The notes: generated by a model from the letters alone, not told the origin. Counted from the first letter of the stretch, positions 11,701 through 23,466 are shown. The stretch is 64,000 nucleotides of DNA from Bryopsis sp. KO-2023 (GCA_030272585.1 BSYQ01000002.1:6448001-6512000); one strand, 5' to 3'. Numbers and translations: made by a program.

Positions 11701-11925
11701 TTCAAGGTATGCTTCTATTGTAGGACAGCACTAGGGAAACATAAGATTGCCGTCCCATTCACCATCCGGAACACAACTCAGAAACCAGGCACACATCTTT
11801 ACACAGACACTTGTTGCCGTGCACTGTTTTCCTTTCCGCTCCTCTCTTGAATTTAGACACAATCTTTTCGGGATATACTATCCAACCATGTCTTTCCGGA
11901 AGGTCCCACTCGTATAAAGTTTAGG
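11701..11925 (+). pseudogene. degraded Ty1/copia-like pre-integrase/integrase relic 2
   Basis: The plus strand reads CFYCRTALGKHKIAVPF, then about 17 residues later THLYTDTC. After a frame change it continues IFSGYTIQPC and SHSYKV. This follows the copia order C..C..GK..R.PF, HTDVCGP, DDFSGYTWVYFL. Several frameshifts and stops are present. The region up to about 12230 is similar decayed sequence. Confidence 0.42.
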
Positions 11926-12240
11926 GAACCCCTTCCGACGTTTCCCTTGTTCCTTTTTCTGTGGAACTCCTTCTTATGCGTCCTTGCAATAAGCAAACTC
12001 CAAAGGCTCCACCCTCAAGCAAAAACCTCAACACCTTTCATGGGTAAGATTGCTATCTCTACCATGCCTTTCACAGCCTTCGTTGCATATAGGACATGCA
12101 ATATCAGTGCTTTTGGACATTGTCCCAATGGACAATAGTTTTCTCCAAGACATAGGTTCCACCTTGCATGTCTCTCCTTTTTCACACCAGATAGATTAAC
12201 TTTGGTCGACTGTCAACAATTCGCTCGGTCGGTATTTCTT

Positions 12241-13197
12241 ACTCCCACGCGGGCGATGCTGTTCTGGTTGCGTGGTCAGCCGGATTCTCGGCGTTCTTGG
12301 TGGGTTCAGTTTCGTGATATGGTGAGACGCTTTGTTCCACAGTTCGATGGGTTTGTGGAGGTGGACGTGGCGACCTGGGCGCGTGCCTATAAGGCAGATA
12401 TTGTGGGTCAATTGCGTTCCCGACATCCGCGTATCGTGGCGTATTATAATCGGTTCAAACCGACGTTTTGTTACACGAACGCGTTGTCTTCTTTTACGGA
12501 TTTGGGTTTGCGTACGACTTGGGTGCGTTTTCGGGCTCGTCTTCACGGTTTGGAGATCGATGCTGTGGACTTGAGTGATAGAGACGTGCCTTTGAACGAG
12601 AGGTATTGTCCGTTTTGTTTGGCCGCTGGGGTTTCGACGCCTGAAAACGAGGTGCATTTTCTTTTTGCTTGTCCGCTTTATGTGCGGTTGCGTGTGAACT
12701 CGGTCGTGGAAGAGAGTCGTGGCTCTCTATTTCGTTTGTTTAATTGTCCGGGGCAGGTTCGTGTGGCTGTTTATATTCGCCGGGCGCTCGCCTTGCGTAG
12801 GGAGTGGTTGGACGCTCGTTCGTAGTGGGCTTGTAGCGACTGGTGGTGTTTGTTTTTCGTTGTTCTGGATGTTTCGTTTGATGGGGAAGTTGGTGTTCTT
12901 CGTTGTTTGCTTTGTTTGTTGGGCGCTCGCTCCGGGTTTCTGAGTTGGAAGCGACCGATTCTTGTGTTTGGTTTTATGTTTTGACGTTTGGGCTCTTTCT
13001 TGAGTTTCGATTGGGGATTTCTGGTTTCAGAGACGTTGGAACTTTTTTGTTTTAGGAGATTTTGTTCATTTAGGAGTTGATTACATTCAGAGGCTTTTGC
13101 CTTGCTTCGAACGTTGGGACACGATTCACTCATGTATGTCGTTGCAACAGGGCGGTTTGCCCTACGCAACTTGTAATCCTTGTATCCTTGTATCCAA
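12241..13197 (+). mobile_element. LINE copy C, 5'-truncated
   Basis: Identity with the LINE family starts at TCCCACGCGGG (~12241) and continues through the C-terminal 190 codons (stop 12823-12825), the 3' UTR and a tail of about two TCCTTGTA repeats. No target duplication could be recognised. The coding remnant includes the zinc knuckle. Confidence 0.8.
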
Positions 13198-13991
13198 TAG
13201 CTTTGCTAGGACCTTCATCCGGCGATCCCATCTTCCTTCGGTCGACCAACATCCAAATCACCATACAGTTCGGCGTTTTGAGGACCTCTTCTCCAAAATC
13301 TTTGAGCGTCCTTCTACCCTTTGGATGTCTCTGGTTGTGATACTCCCTTCTGAAGCAAACTACGTGGCGTTCCCGGTTCACTACTCGTGTTGGCTTCCAT
13401 CGGTGCTCCTTGCCTTTCCGAGTATTTTTGATAGTTGTGCTATGGGAGATCTCTCAAGTATGCTTCCCGAATGGTCAAATTTCTTACTAGTTTAAGAGAT
13501 CCGTCCACCCATAACTCAACACCAACACTTAGTGCTTCTGACCAAGTTCAACACGTGTCCAAAGCGCTAACAAGCGAATCAAACTTAACGCTTGTCTGAA
13601 TCCACTCCGCCAGTTGTCAGGCTGATAAAGAAATGTGGCTCCTTATCAGAAAACACACTCGCCAAAACTACAACATACTCATATGTTGAGTTTCCTTTCC
13701 GCTCGTCATGACATTGGTAGGTGCTCCTCGTTGGTGCTTCTCATTCGTTCTGAGAGCCCAAAACAATAAGTAATCGTGGTCCACTTGAAGAGACTTATAT
13801 CTTTTGTGGTTTCCACGTTTCCAATTCCATCCCATTCTACTATTGCTTGCACCTCCACAAAACATCACCATGGACTCCGTCGGACTTCCCACACGGCCTG
13901 TATGGCTCGTGTTTCACCTTCATTCAGCAACCCAACAATGTGCTTGAGCCCATGTACTTGAATATAAAGTCAACTCTCCTCCCAGAGTAAC

Positions 13992-14069
13992 TCACAAGTA
14001 GACTTCGTGCCGCATACCAATTCCATACTCTTCCTCTCGGTGAAAGTAGTGTTTGACCCTCTTTCTCCT
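13992..14069 (+). pseudogene. degraded Ty1/copia-like integrase C-terminal relic 3
   Basis: The plus frame gives FVPHTNSILFLSVKVVFDP, close to the copia block (L.DPHTNK...SRDVVFDE) at the integrase-RT boundary, followed directly by a stop. Together with relics 1 and 2 it suggests an old copia insertion spread across 9.5-14.1 kb, later split by LINEs. Confidence 0.38.
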
Positions 14070-14426
14070 TAAGAGTTTCTTGTCCCAAGCGTGTGATCGG
14101 TAAGCCTTGCTTTCAAGCTTTTTGGCACCGACTCCTTTGGTATAATTTTCTGAAATCTTTCTACCAAGGTCACCAAACATGGTTTTGACTCTTAAAGTCA
14201 CATTCAACAATGTTCTCCACGCTTGTAGGGTGTACAATGCCTGAATAGAGTAAAACTCCCAATCGCTTTGTAGGTCTATGACCTTTGCCAATTCGTCCGT
14301 AGACTGAACTGTTTTCCCGTAGTCTCATTTACGACCTTTTCCCCAGGTGATATGCATAATAGAACCTTTTCTAGGTTCTTAATAGAGAAACCTTTCTTAG
14401 CTCCTTCCAAGGAACGGTACACGGAA

Positions 14427-15970
14427 GGATACAAGGATACAAGGATTACAAGTTGCGTAGGGCAAACCGCCCTGTTGCAACGACATACATGAGTGAATCG
14501 TGTCCCAACGTTCGAAGCAAGGCAAAAGCCTCTGAATGTAATCAACTCCTAAATGAACAAAATCTCCTAAAACAAAAAAGTTCCAACGTCTCTGAAACCA
14601 GAAATCCCCAATCGAAACTCAAGAAAGAGCCCAAACGTCAAAACATAAAACCAAACACAAGAATCGGTCGCTTCCAACTCAGAAACCCGGAGCGAGCGCC
14701 CAACAAACAAAGCAAACAACGAAGAACACCAACTTCCCCATCAAACGAAACATCCAGAACAACGAAAAACAAACACCACCAGTCGCTACAAGCCCACTAC
14801 GAACGAGCGTCCAACCACTCCCTACGCAAGGCGAGCGCCCGGCGAATATAAACAGCCACACGAACCTGCCCCGGACAATTAAACAAACGAAATAGAGAGC
14901 CACGACTCTCTTCCACGACCGAGTTCACACGCAACCGCACATAAAGCGGACAAGCAAAAAGAAAATGCACCTCGTTTTCAGGCGTCGAAACCCCAGCGGC
15001 CAAACAAAACGGACAATACCTCTCGTTCAAAGGCACGTCTCTATCACTCAAGTCCACAGCATCGATCTCCAAACCGTGAAGACGAGCCCGAAAACGCACC
15101 CAAGTCGTACGCAAACCCAAATCCGTAAAAGAAGACAACGCGTTCGTGTAACAAAACGTCGGTTTGAACCGATTATAATACGCCACGATACGCGGATGTC
15201 GGGAACGCAATTGACCCACAATATCTGCCTTATAGGCACGCGCCCAGGTCGCCACGTCCACCTCCACAAACCCATCGAACTGTGGAACAAAGCGTCTCAC
15301 CATATCACGAAACTGAACCCACCAAGAACGCCGAGAATCCGGCTGACCACGCAACCAGAACAGCATCGCCCGCGTGGGATGCGTCGCCGGCAATTGCATC
15401 AGGCGATTCCAAAACTTCAACGCGTTCCGGTACAAATAAAACGTGACCGGCAAAACACCACACTCCAAATACACGAAATTCTTCAGCGCCCTCGTCGGAA
15501 GACGTAGCACCGATTTTAGGTAACGCACCAACAGATCGTTCAGCTCCCGCTTGTGCTGCTGAGTCAGAAAGAACACCCAAACCGGCGCAGCATACTGCAC
15601 CTTCCCCAAAACGTACATCTTGAAGAGAGCCACCAGAGTCCGTGGATCCCTCAAACCGATCTCAAACGCCCTCGCACGCAAACGCCCAACAGCCACGTTG
15701 CCCGCACACAACACCTTTGAAATATGCTCCCGAAACACGTTGACGTCCCCAGGCCCATCGTAAAACACCACACCCAAATACTTGAGCGTGCGCTGCAACG
15801 GCACATCGTGTCCACCAAACGAAACCGAAGTACGCGACCCCGGGTTCACCGCAAGCACCTCCGTCTTCTCATGGTTCGTCTTGATATGCCAGTCTTGCTC
15901 AAACCGAAGCGTCAAGTCGCCCACCGCCTGCACACCTTCCTCATCACGCAAAGGCACCAGAGTGTCGTCC
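14427..15970 (-). mobile_element. LINE copy D, 5'-truncated, longest intact frame of the family
   Basis: The copy is flanked by a perfect 13-bp target duplication ACGGTACACGGAA at 14414-14426 and 15971-15983. It has a tail of about two TCCTTGTA repeats (minus strand), the full 3' UTR and an uninterrupted coding remnant. It was truncated exactly at the FADD motif of RT during insertion. Confidence 0.9.
14797..15970 (-). CDS. LINE ORF2 C-terminal part (RT thumb, zinc knuckle), partial
   Basis: About 391 residues are open to the stop. The frame begins in the second D of the RT FADD box (DDTLVPL), so catalysis is lost. Recognisable parts: NHEKTEVLAV and LKYLGVVFYDG (RT/thumb blocks typical of LINEs), a conserved ~150-residue middle, the zinc knuckle CPFC...ENEVHFLFACPLY, and an arginine-rich C-terminus. 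This copy shows the region deleted in copy A (LECGVLPVTFYLYRNALKF). It has no start of its own, so it is best seen as a dead but recent insertion. Confidence 0.85.
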
Positions 15971-17337
15971 ACGGTACACGGAACTTTTCTGGGTCGTTTC
16001 CCAGTTCTTATACCGAGTCTCTTCCAGATCCCTTTCGGGATTCTTTCTCGGTTACCGTCCTGGCATACTCTCTACACATCCACCTGCTGTGGGTTCCTTT
16101 CCTCGAAGTGCTTAGAACTTACATCGGGATGTATGGAGTGGCCCACAAGTGCGTCCTTTTTCCACTTTGTGGCACTTGTCACGGGCCAGACTTTTCGACT
16201 CTGGTATCTCTGAACGACGTACCCGGATTCGAATTTACTGGACAGGTTCGAATTTCCGTTCTTGGCAACTCAGTCACTCCTCGACTTGGTTTTTAGAACC
16301 AGGCTCGAGATTCTCCTTCAGAGTTTAGTGACATGTCCTAAATTCTCAATCCGCAGTTGCACAAGTCGTTTTTGAAGTCACACAGAGATCGATACAGAAC
16401 TCTGACAAGGTTCGCTTCCTGGACTGAGGTCGGATCGCAATTCCAGACTCCAGTCGAATCCAGTTCCGATTCTAGTTTAGAACCAAGTCAGGTTACATTC
16501 CGCACAATAGTCTGTTTGGTGTTCCGATGCCATCCACGATGCATTCGCGCTCGGATCCGTTACAGGAACCGTTCCAGAAACCTTTCCAGGAACCGTTCTG
16601 GGAACCGTTCTGGTCACCCTTTTCCGGTTTCCGAATTCAACCAGACCCAGACTTAAACTCAAACCCAGTCCTAGCCCTGCGACTTCGCGCGCTAGACCGT
16701 TCTCAGGTCGTGTCGCGTGGCCAAAGAGTCGCCACACCAAGGGTCTTGTCGATCCCTGAGGTGTGTCTCACCCACTAGAGCGTTCTACCCTGTACAGGCG
16801 ATTCCTGTGGGGCGCTGTCCCTTACTGGGGCGCTTTCCCCTGACGTCTTAGTTGAGCGTCTATGAGGCGTTTCCCTGTGGAACGCTGTTGGGTGTGAACG
16901 TGTGGGCGTCTTTGTAGAACGTTCCTGTTCTGAGGCCTGTCAAGTACTGCTCGTTTGCAGGAAAACCTGGAACTTCTCCCGGGACTTTTCCACGAGAAAA
17001 TAGTACTACTCGTTTCCAGGAAAAACTGGAACTTTTCCCGGGACTTTTCCAGAGACTTTTCCAAGTCCTGGGTCGAAACCCTGTGGGTTCGTCCTGGGTC
17101 GAACCTTTAGATCGTCCTGGGTCGAACCTTTAGACCGTCCTCTTCCAAGTTCTGATCGTTTCTGATCGTTTAGAACTGGAAGTCAGTTGAAGTCACTTCT
17201 TACGTTCGTTTCACCCTTTTTAGAACTTACAAAAGTCTTCGTTCAGTTCTAAGAACTGTTCCCAGACTTTCCACAGACTTTTCCACGTTCTAGGGTAGAA
17301 ACGAGAATGCGTCTTTTTGAGGTGATGTAACTCACTC

Positions 17338-17398
17338 AGCCAATACGCAGGCCAATACGCATGCCAATACGCAGGCCAATACGCATCCCAATACCCAG
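17338..17398. repeat. short tandem repeat, GCCAATACGCA unit
   Basis: Five consecutive variants of a ~14-bp unit (GCCAATACGCAG / GCCAATACGCAT). Confidence 0.75.
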
Positions 17399-18492
17399 AA
17401 CCGTTCTGGGGTTTGTCCTGTGACTTAGAAGTGATTCAATTCGCGTTCAGGAAAGTGTGACCTTTCAGACTGCTTCTCCTAGCGTCGCCTGTTTGCGTTG
17501 GTCGTCGACCAGATCGCGTCGCTTGCGCCAGTTCATTTTGCGTGTCGACTGTGTTAGACGAACACACAAACGAGTTCAAGAACTATTTTGGTACTAGTTC
17601 TGTCTCCAGTTCTGGTCGCTATCCTTTCCTGATACTCGATTCTTTTTAGAATCGTTTTCTGTTCGTTTCTGAACGATCCTTTTCCTTTTTCGCACTGTTT
17701 AGACAGTTTCCTGAAAAGAGGAAAGGTCGGACGAGTTTAGCTTCCTTTCCTTGTGTTTGGAATGTGTTTGTTCCAGTCTTTGGGTATTTCGCGCCAGTTG
17801 GCCGAAATCCCAGTATGGTTCGAAACCACACTTTTCTCCAAACTTTCTAGTGGTTTTTTCGCCAACCTTTCACGATTCCCCAGTCGGGTTCACGATTCGG
17901 GTTCAAGGTCGCCAAGTCGATTGGTAGACTTGTCGCCAAGTCGATTGGTAAATTCGTCGCCTTGAGCATGATGTTACACTACTGCATTAGTCAATTCGCC
18001 ATTCCAATTCAGGTTCCAGTTCGCTGACTGAAACTCGATTCTGGCACTTTCGCGCTTTTTCTCGACTGGGCGCGACCCTGGTCGTCAACTTCGCCAAAGC
18101 TTTACGACCAATAGAAAGCGAACAGGGTTGGTCGAAACCTTTTCCTGACTCACTTTTACCCTGGTTCAAGGGTTTTCTCCTCTCACAGAGTGTGCTACTC
18201 CAAGGCTGTAATTTCAGCTCGAAATTAGAACTAAGCTTATATCCCCAAGAGGATAAGCTTGTGCTTTGTTTTCTCCACCCTTTAGCTCCTTGCAGCTCCA
18301 CAAGGGTAAAGTAAAACCCTCAGCAACTCTTGCTGTTGCTATCACTCCTGTTCCCTGTAGGAATTTCGATAGATCTATAGATCTTTCACTCCGAATTTTC
18401 TCCCTTCGCTTAGAGCCAACGCGAACCGTCTCGAATAGGTCGACTAAGGTCGCCAACCTCCCTTTCAAGTCGCCGTTGCTCCAAGCTCGCTC

Positions 18493-18509
18493 TGCGCTCC
18501 GAAACCAAA
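18493..18509 (-). other. primer binding site of the large LTR element
   Basis: Read on the minus strand, the sequence after the 5' LTR is TTTGGTTTCGGAGCGC. The core TGGTTTCGGAGC would pair with a tRNA 3' end GCTCCGAAACCA. The Ty3 element at 28-34 kb has the same core at the same 3-nt offset. Confidence 0.6.
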
Positions 18510-18810
18510 TGATAGGGTAAAAGATCTACCCTAAGGAAACAGACAAAGGCCAGGCGTCGAAGACGTCCCAGGCCATAGAAGGGAACGGGGGAACTCGTTA
18601 TTACACCCTTAACCCCCTCCTACACCCTCGACCCAGTGGTAGGGCTAAAGACCACAAGCAAGAAGTTTTTCCTATAGAACCGTCCCCACCTAAGTAACCC
18701 TGGGTCGTACACATCACACTATCACACACACAGTCACGCTTAAACGCGATCAGCCCATCTACCTACGGGATACCACTAGAAACCATCTAACCAAGCCATA
18801 ACTACTATCA
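18510..18810 (-). repeat. LTR of the large element, right copy (5' LTR)
   Basis: 301 bp, nearly identical to 7567-7867; the differences seen are clustered substitutions such as CAAAC/CCTAC and AAGTG/AACCG. Confidence 0.8.
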
Positions 18811-19802
18811 CCTCATGAAATCGTCAACAGGCGGAAGCTTGTGTTGGGCTGCTGCCCCGACTATTTTTAACGAGATGCACAGAAGAGGCAAGTGCAGGGA
18901 AACCTCTTGGGGTCAGGGTTCGAATTTGTTCTCCGTCTGACCTGGACTTTCCAGTTTGCTTATGACTTGACGGAGTGATTTTTGCACTGTACACTGAATA
19001 AGGAGGTGAACAAAAGAGAGGCTAAAGCTGGTGGTGAACCCTGTTTTTGCTCAACCTTAACATTCAAGGAATTGAGACACATTCCCTTCCTTGTATGAGA
19101 TAATATCTTTTTTGTTAGTTATTCAGGTTCAGTTCTCAATGGGGTACAATTTGTGAGATGGACAAATAATTATGATTGAATCTGGGACAAAGCAGTTTTT
19201 AATAACCAAAACGATGTCTTTTACCGTTATTCTGGTCAGTTCGCTCACTTCAAAAAGGAAGGGTGAGCTACCCCAGATTTGTGTGGGTTCGCCTCTCAAT
19301 GCACCTGTAGAAAAGAGGAAAGTGATCGAACGTGGGGCTGTAATAATTCGGTGCATGGCTGGAACATGATTTTTTTGCGCCTGGTGATTCACTGCTGGTG
19401 AAACCACTCTCGACCCTGTGGTTGGTGTGCGGGTATCCATTCATTTCGATAAAGAAAACAAGAAACAAAACACCATTGCCACATGATATTCACAGTAGAT
19501 TTCTCATCGAGAAGAAAAACGATCAACACAGAAAGTTTTTCTGTAAAAGTATCTGTCCCTGAGGATAGCAGGAGACTTCTCAAAAATAGAGTACAAAAAG
19601 ACTCCTCAGGATTTCTGGACGAACTGGGGTGTGTGAGGAGAACTTTGGGGTGGTTTCATTTGTTCCTTTCAATCATTCACAAGATTGGGTAGTTTTTGGT
19701 AGTGTGAATTTCCAAAATGAAAAAACGCGTAACATTACGTCACATTACGTTACGTAGCTGTAACGTACGTTGCCATGGCGCTATGTCAGACGAACCAGCG
19801 TG
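18811..19802. other. intergenic spacer with a TTACGT palindromic patch
   Basis: No convincing gene. At 19728-19770 the motif TTACGT/ACGTAA recurs several times in both orientations, just before LINE copy E. Otherwise nothing is recognised. Confidence 0.4.
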
Positions 19803-20255
19803 GTTCGTGTGGCTGTTTATATTCGCCGGGCGCTCGCCTTGCGTAGGGAGTGGTTGGACGCTCGTTCGTAGTGGGCTTGTAGCGACTGGTGGTGTTTGTT
19901 TTTCGTTGTTCTGGATGTTTCGTTTGATGGGGAAGTTGGTGTTCTTCGTTGTTTGCTTTGTTTGTTGGGCGCTCGCTCCGGGTTTCTGAGTTGGAAGCGA
20001 CCGATTCTTGTGTTTGGTTTTATGTTTTGACGTTTGGGCTCTTTCTTGAGTTTCGATTGGGGATTTCTGGTTTCAGAGACGTTGGAACTTTTTTGTTTTA
20101 GGAGATTTTGTTCATTTAGGCGTTGATTACATTCAGAGGCTTTTGCCTTGCTTCGAACGTTGGGACACGATTCACTCATGTATGTCGTTGCAACAGGGCG
20201 GTTTGCCCTACGCAACTTGTAATCCTTGTATCCTTGTATCCTTGTATCCTTGAAA
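19803..20255 (+). mobile_element. LINE copy E, strongly 5'-truncated
   Basis: Identity with the family starts at TTCGTGTGGCTG, about 20 codons before the LINE stop codon (19868-19870). It covers the entire 3' UTR and ends with the longest tail in the window (about four TCCTTGTA units). No target duplication is visible. Confidence 0.8.
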
Positions 20256-20416
20256 AAGGGCGTTGACCAGATCGCCCGTAACACCCCCTTCTGTCCCCTT
20301 CCGTTAAATACTACACAGCATTCCGACAGCAAAACGGTAGCATCCACGTGTTTTTTCTGGAGCAAAAAACTAAAGCCGTCGACGGCTCGGTAGCGTCAAC
20401 CTGTGTGTGCGCCACA

Positions 20417-20862
20417 ATGTCGAAAGTTTTCGCGGTCGCCCTCCTGGTCCTCTTGGTTTCGACAGTGGGAGTGTTTTCCAGGCCGGTAGTCTTTCGGGCA
20501 GGTGCGCGCAGAAAGAGGATGGTTTCTCCCACGCTTCGACCCATCTACAAGTCTCCCCAGACATGGCTTCTTGGGGTCGTTCCACCCCCTGTTTTTCGGG
20601 TTTCCTTGTTCTTGCTTGTCACAGCCCCACAATCCAAACATTTCTAGTGCGACCCGAGGTCGATGTGGCTTACTCACGCACAAATCGCAAGAAAGTAGTT
20701 GATGTGGTAAAAGAATCGTGTTCTGCAGTGGAAGCTTGGTGCGAGTGGGGATGTGGAAGGGAAGAATTGGATCAACTCGTGAACAAGTGTCGGAATGGAG
20801 GAGGCAGACCAACGTTCGAAGGCTATCCAGACATCTTCCAGATTTGCTGCTACTCTGTTTGA
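20417..20862 (+). CDS. small secreted cysteine-rich protein (two exons)
   Basis: Inferred exons are 20417-20501 and 20648-20862, with a 146-nt GT-AG intron. The phase matches: one base before, two after. The product is about 99 residues. Residues 1-22 are a strong signal peptide (MSKVFAVALLVLLVSTVGVFS), so the protein should enter the secretory pathway. The mature part is charged and has six cysteines, in the contexts ESC, AWC, WGC, NKC and ICC, suggesting three disulfides. The family is unknown to me. Without splicing the first frame would run on to 20647 with an atypical hydrophobic tail, and the cysteine-rich frame would lack a start. The splice model is inference. This is probably a host gene; its start lies 162 bp after LINE copy E. 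Confidence 0.6.
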
Positions 20863-22035
20863 CCTAATCGCAGGACGGAGAGTCGACGACCGTGGAAATC
20901 ATTTCTGTACAGATTTTTCTTTGACGCTCCCCAGGTTTGGGCTTTGATGGACTGGATTCCTAGCTTGTCTTGGTACCAGAGGAGAGCAGTTGGTTTCATT
21001 CCGTCAACGATACTTTTTTTTGGGGTGTTGTTTTGCTAATGGTGCAAGAGCTGCCTAAACTTTGTAAGAAAAATTTCGGCGGTATTTCAAGCATCAAACT
21101 TTCATCAAGCCAAACACACCCACTCAGAAAATCCACGCAGCAAGGGACCGTCATGAAAAGTTCAGAACTCCACACAGCAGAATCATCCCCCAAACCTTTC
21201 AAAGGCAGGGGTCGATGTCAATTTCGAACAGGAGTCGGCTATTCTCCAAGCACCTCATTACCTCGACGAACGTGAACCGAATCCCCCAAAAGCGAGCTTT
21301 CTTACTTTTTTTTTCTTTCGAAGTGAAACCCCCCACTGTTGAGGTCGCAGTTGTCCAGCACCTCCCCGAAAACACACAGCCAAGCGTTTTGGAATGTTGA
21401 CCTCACTCTCGGGGGCCTTGGTCCGTTGAGGGATAAATGGCGTGACCGAGTTCAACTTTTCAGAGGTGTCGGGGGAAAAGAGTCGACAACGTCAACAAAG
21501 ACGGCTTTTGCTGAATGACGCCATCAACACAACAATTCGTATTCTTGCCCAGTGAAACAATCTCATTGTAATAGGTGTTAACGTGTTGGGTGTTACTCTG
21601 TGGGAATCGCTGAGTACACAGCCAGCGTTCTGAACAAATCATAGGCCTCTTCAGGCGAAACACAAGCTTGATCCAAGCCGGCCTCAGTGGAATCTCTGCA
21701 AAAGCCTACAAAAACAGCGTTCCAGTTCTTTGAACCTTCAGCTCTCCTCCCTCGTGTGCCCTAGCTGCGCTTTCCCTTCTTTGTCGACGACTTAACCACC
21801 TTGCATCAACACCGTGGATTTTCTTTGTGAAGGTTTTTTAGCTTGTTTTGAAAGCGAATTCCTGGTGACATTTGCATTTTCTAAAACTTGAAGTCTGACA
21901 TCTTGGACCACTTGCCCTCTTAAGCCCACGAAAATTAGCGAGCAATATTGTTATTTGCTCGCGAAAATAAATGAATTCGTGGATAACAAGAAGCAAACGA
22001 GGCGGCCAGCAAGATTCCAAGAGTAATTCAACAAA
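20863..22035. other. intergenic, nothing recognised
   Basis: Open frames in this stretch are short and lack domain character, splice context or codon bias. No RNA gene is visible. Confidence 0.4.
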
Positions 22036-22547
22036 ACAAATCGAGCGGTCCCTCTGGGTGTCTGTTACTGGTGAGTCCTGTGCTCAGCTCTGGTGCATTG
22101 TCCTCCCACCAAGGCAGGCGGCCAGTGATCGCTGCTCGGTTTCCCGCCTGGCGCTTTGCCCAGCACTTCATCTACTCCACCACCAACTCCTCAGGGAAGA
22201 TGTCAGAATAGACCCACCCCTTGGAAAGGATGCACCATCAGCACAAGACCAAGAACAGACACCTTGGATCCACGCTCAACAGTCCCCGCTTGGGTGATAA
22301 GCAGGCGCTACCCTGCTCGACACTCCATAACATGGATTTAGGGAGCGTCGTTTCCAGACATTGGGGCGGAGTTCAAGCACACGCGACAAAACCAAATGTC
22401 AGTTCTGCTGGCCGCCACCACACTTGCGTGGTGGGGGACGAGGTGCACAGAGTGGAACGTTGTTTCGGTAAAAAAATCACCAGGATCACCATGCTGAAGG
22501 GACTGGGGGCGCATCGTTGAGAAGAAAACACATGCACAGCTGAAGCT
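22036..22547 (+). repeat. dispersed ~510-bp repeat, copy 1
   Basis: This segment matches 63207-63716 in inverted orientation over most of its length, with substitutions and small indels. Shared landmarks include ATCGAGCGGTC, TGGTGCATTGTCCTCCCACC, GCGCTACCCTGCTCG and the far end CAGCTGAAGCTC. It has no coding capacity that survives in both copies. It may be a non-autonomous transposable element. Confidence 0.7.
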
Positions 22548-22741
22548 CTGCATTAACTGCACTCGAAAAAAGAAGAGAAAAAGAAGAGAGAACCTGAGAA
22601 TGAAGTACCTCAAATTGCTGTAACAGTCGAGCAGGGTAGCGCCCGATCTGTAATGTTTGGCGTGGATGGAAGGTGCCTTCGGATTCAGTACTCGTCTTAG
22701 GTGAAAAGCTAGCCAACCGAGAAATTGTCGAGTGGCCAAGT

Positions 22742-22813
22742 GGCCAAGTGGCCTAATGGAGAAGGCGTCTGCCTCTGTAGCAGAAGACTGCAGGTTCGAG
22801 TCTTGCCGTAGAC
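22742..22813 (+). pseudogene. tRNA-like sequence (Gln CUG-like), probably a tRNA pseudogene
   Basis: The D arm (GCCT/AGGC), anticodon stem (TCTGC/GCAGA, 7-nt loop CTCTGTA) and T arm (GCAGG TTCGAGT CTTGC) all fold, and the B box GGTTCGAGTC is intact. The 5' acceptor strand GGCCAAG mismatches the 3' strand CGTAGAC at three of seven positions, and position 37 is T. The 5' end looks overwritten by a small GTGGCCAA duplication. The amino acid identity is uncertain. Confidence 0.5.
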
Positions 22814-23131
22814 GGTATTCATGTCAACTCATCTTCAAGAAAAATGATAATCAAACTTGTTTTGATGTTCTCCAACTGTGAAAAAGCTGGACAGGTGTAA
22901 TAGCAAACCTTTTGTAATCAAAGCTCTCTGCTTGGGCTTTAATAGCGCCACGATTGACTTGTGATCAAGAAAGCGTAACCTCACAAAGAAAACCTGGCTT
23001 GCTATTACACTCCCTCCCCCCCCCCAAAAAAAATCTTAAGATTCCAAAAGATACATTGAGAAAACATTGTCTGTGTACAATTTTTCTTTTCTCTATCTTT
23101 CTTAGAGAAACTTTTGCCATGGGCAGGAGAG
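22814..23131. other. spacer before DIRS-2
   Basis: A+T rich; contains a C8/A8 homopolymer stretch near 23019-23035. No gene is seen. Confidence 0.4.
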
Positions 23132-23215
23132 ATTAACCCACTTCATGAGGATCCCACCCAGAAAAGCTGGAGGAGTTCTCTTCACAAAAGGCTAAACATA
23201 TTAATACTAAATGCC
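23132..23215 (-). repeat. DIRS-2 split repeat B2
   Basis: 84 bp, from ATTAACCCACTTC to AAATGCC; same as 23641-23724. Confidence 0.85.
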
Positions 23216-23466
23216 ATATTGGTTTACACTTCGAACTGTTTGTTTGTTTGTCCCCAAACCTAACCATTCCAAACCCTCATTAACAAGCATAAATTTGATA
23301 GACTCATTTTCCACCAAACAAAATGGACTGGAAAAAACAAAAACACAAACTTTTCAGGGGAGAAAGCCCACCAGGCTGACTACCCAATATAAACCGAACA
23401 AAAAAGGGGGGGAAAATTTTTCCACTGAGTCCCGCGAAAAAGGAAAAAATATATGGGCGGGAGAAA

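Larger units (their letters stand above)
15971..18509. other. interior of the large LTR element, non-coding with short tandem motifs
   Basis: No conserved protein is seen on either strand. Local tandem repetition is frequent: a GGAACCGTTC-like motif around 16562-16615; CGTCCTGGGTCGAACCTTTAGA repeated around 17090-17140; a GCCAATACGCA motif about five times at 17340-17395; and GCCAAGTCGATTGGTA twice near 17925-17955. Confidence 0.5.
7567..18810 (-). mobile_element. large LTR retrotransposon derivative (LARD-like), with nested insertions
   Basis: Two 301-bp LTRs (7567-7867 and 18510-18810) start TGATAG and end CTATCA. I count about six differences by eye. Orientation is minus: a polypurine tract (GGGGGGAAGAAGT read on the minus strand) abuts the left LTR, and a primer binding site TGGTTTCGGAGC (minus strand) sits 3 nt inside the right LTR. 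The ~10.6-kb interior has no intact gag or pol in this orientation. It holds three LINE insertions and plus-strand copia relics. The 5-bp flanks (CACAG left, CCTCA right) do not match, so the two LTRs may come from recombined copies rather than one insertion. Confidence 0.6.

Noticed and set aside
12202-12450. A 5' extension of the LINE copy C frame starting at 12202
   Set aside because: The first 13 codons come from flanking sequence, the LINE homology starts at about 12241.
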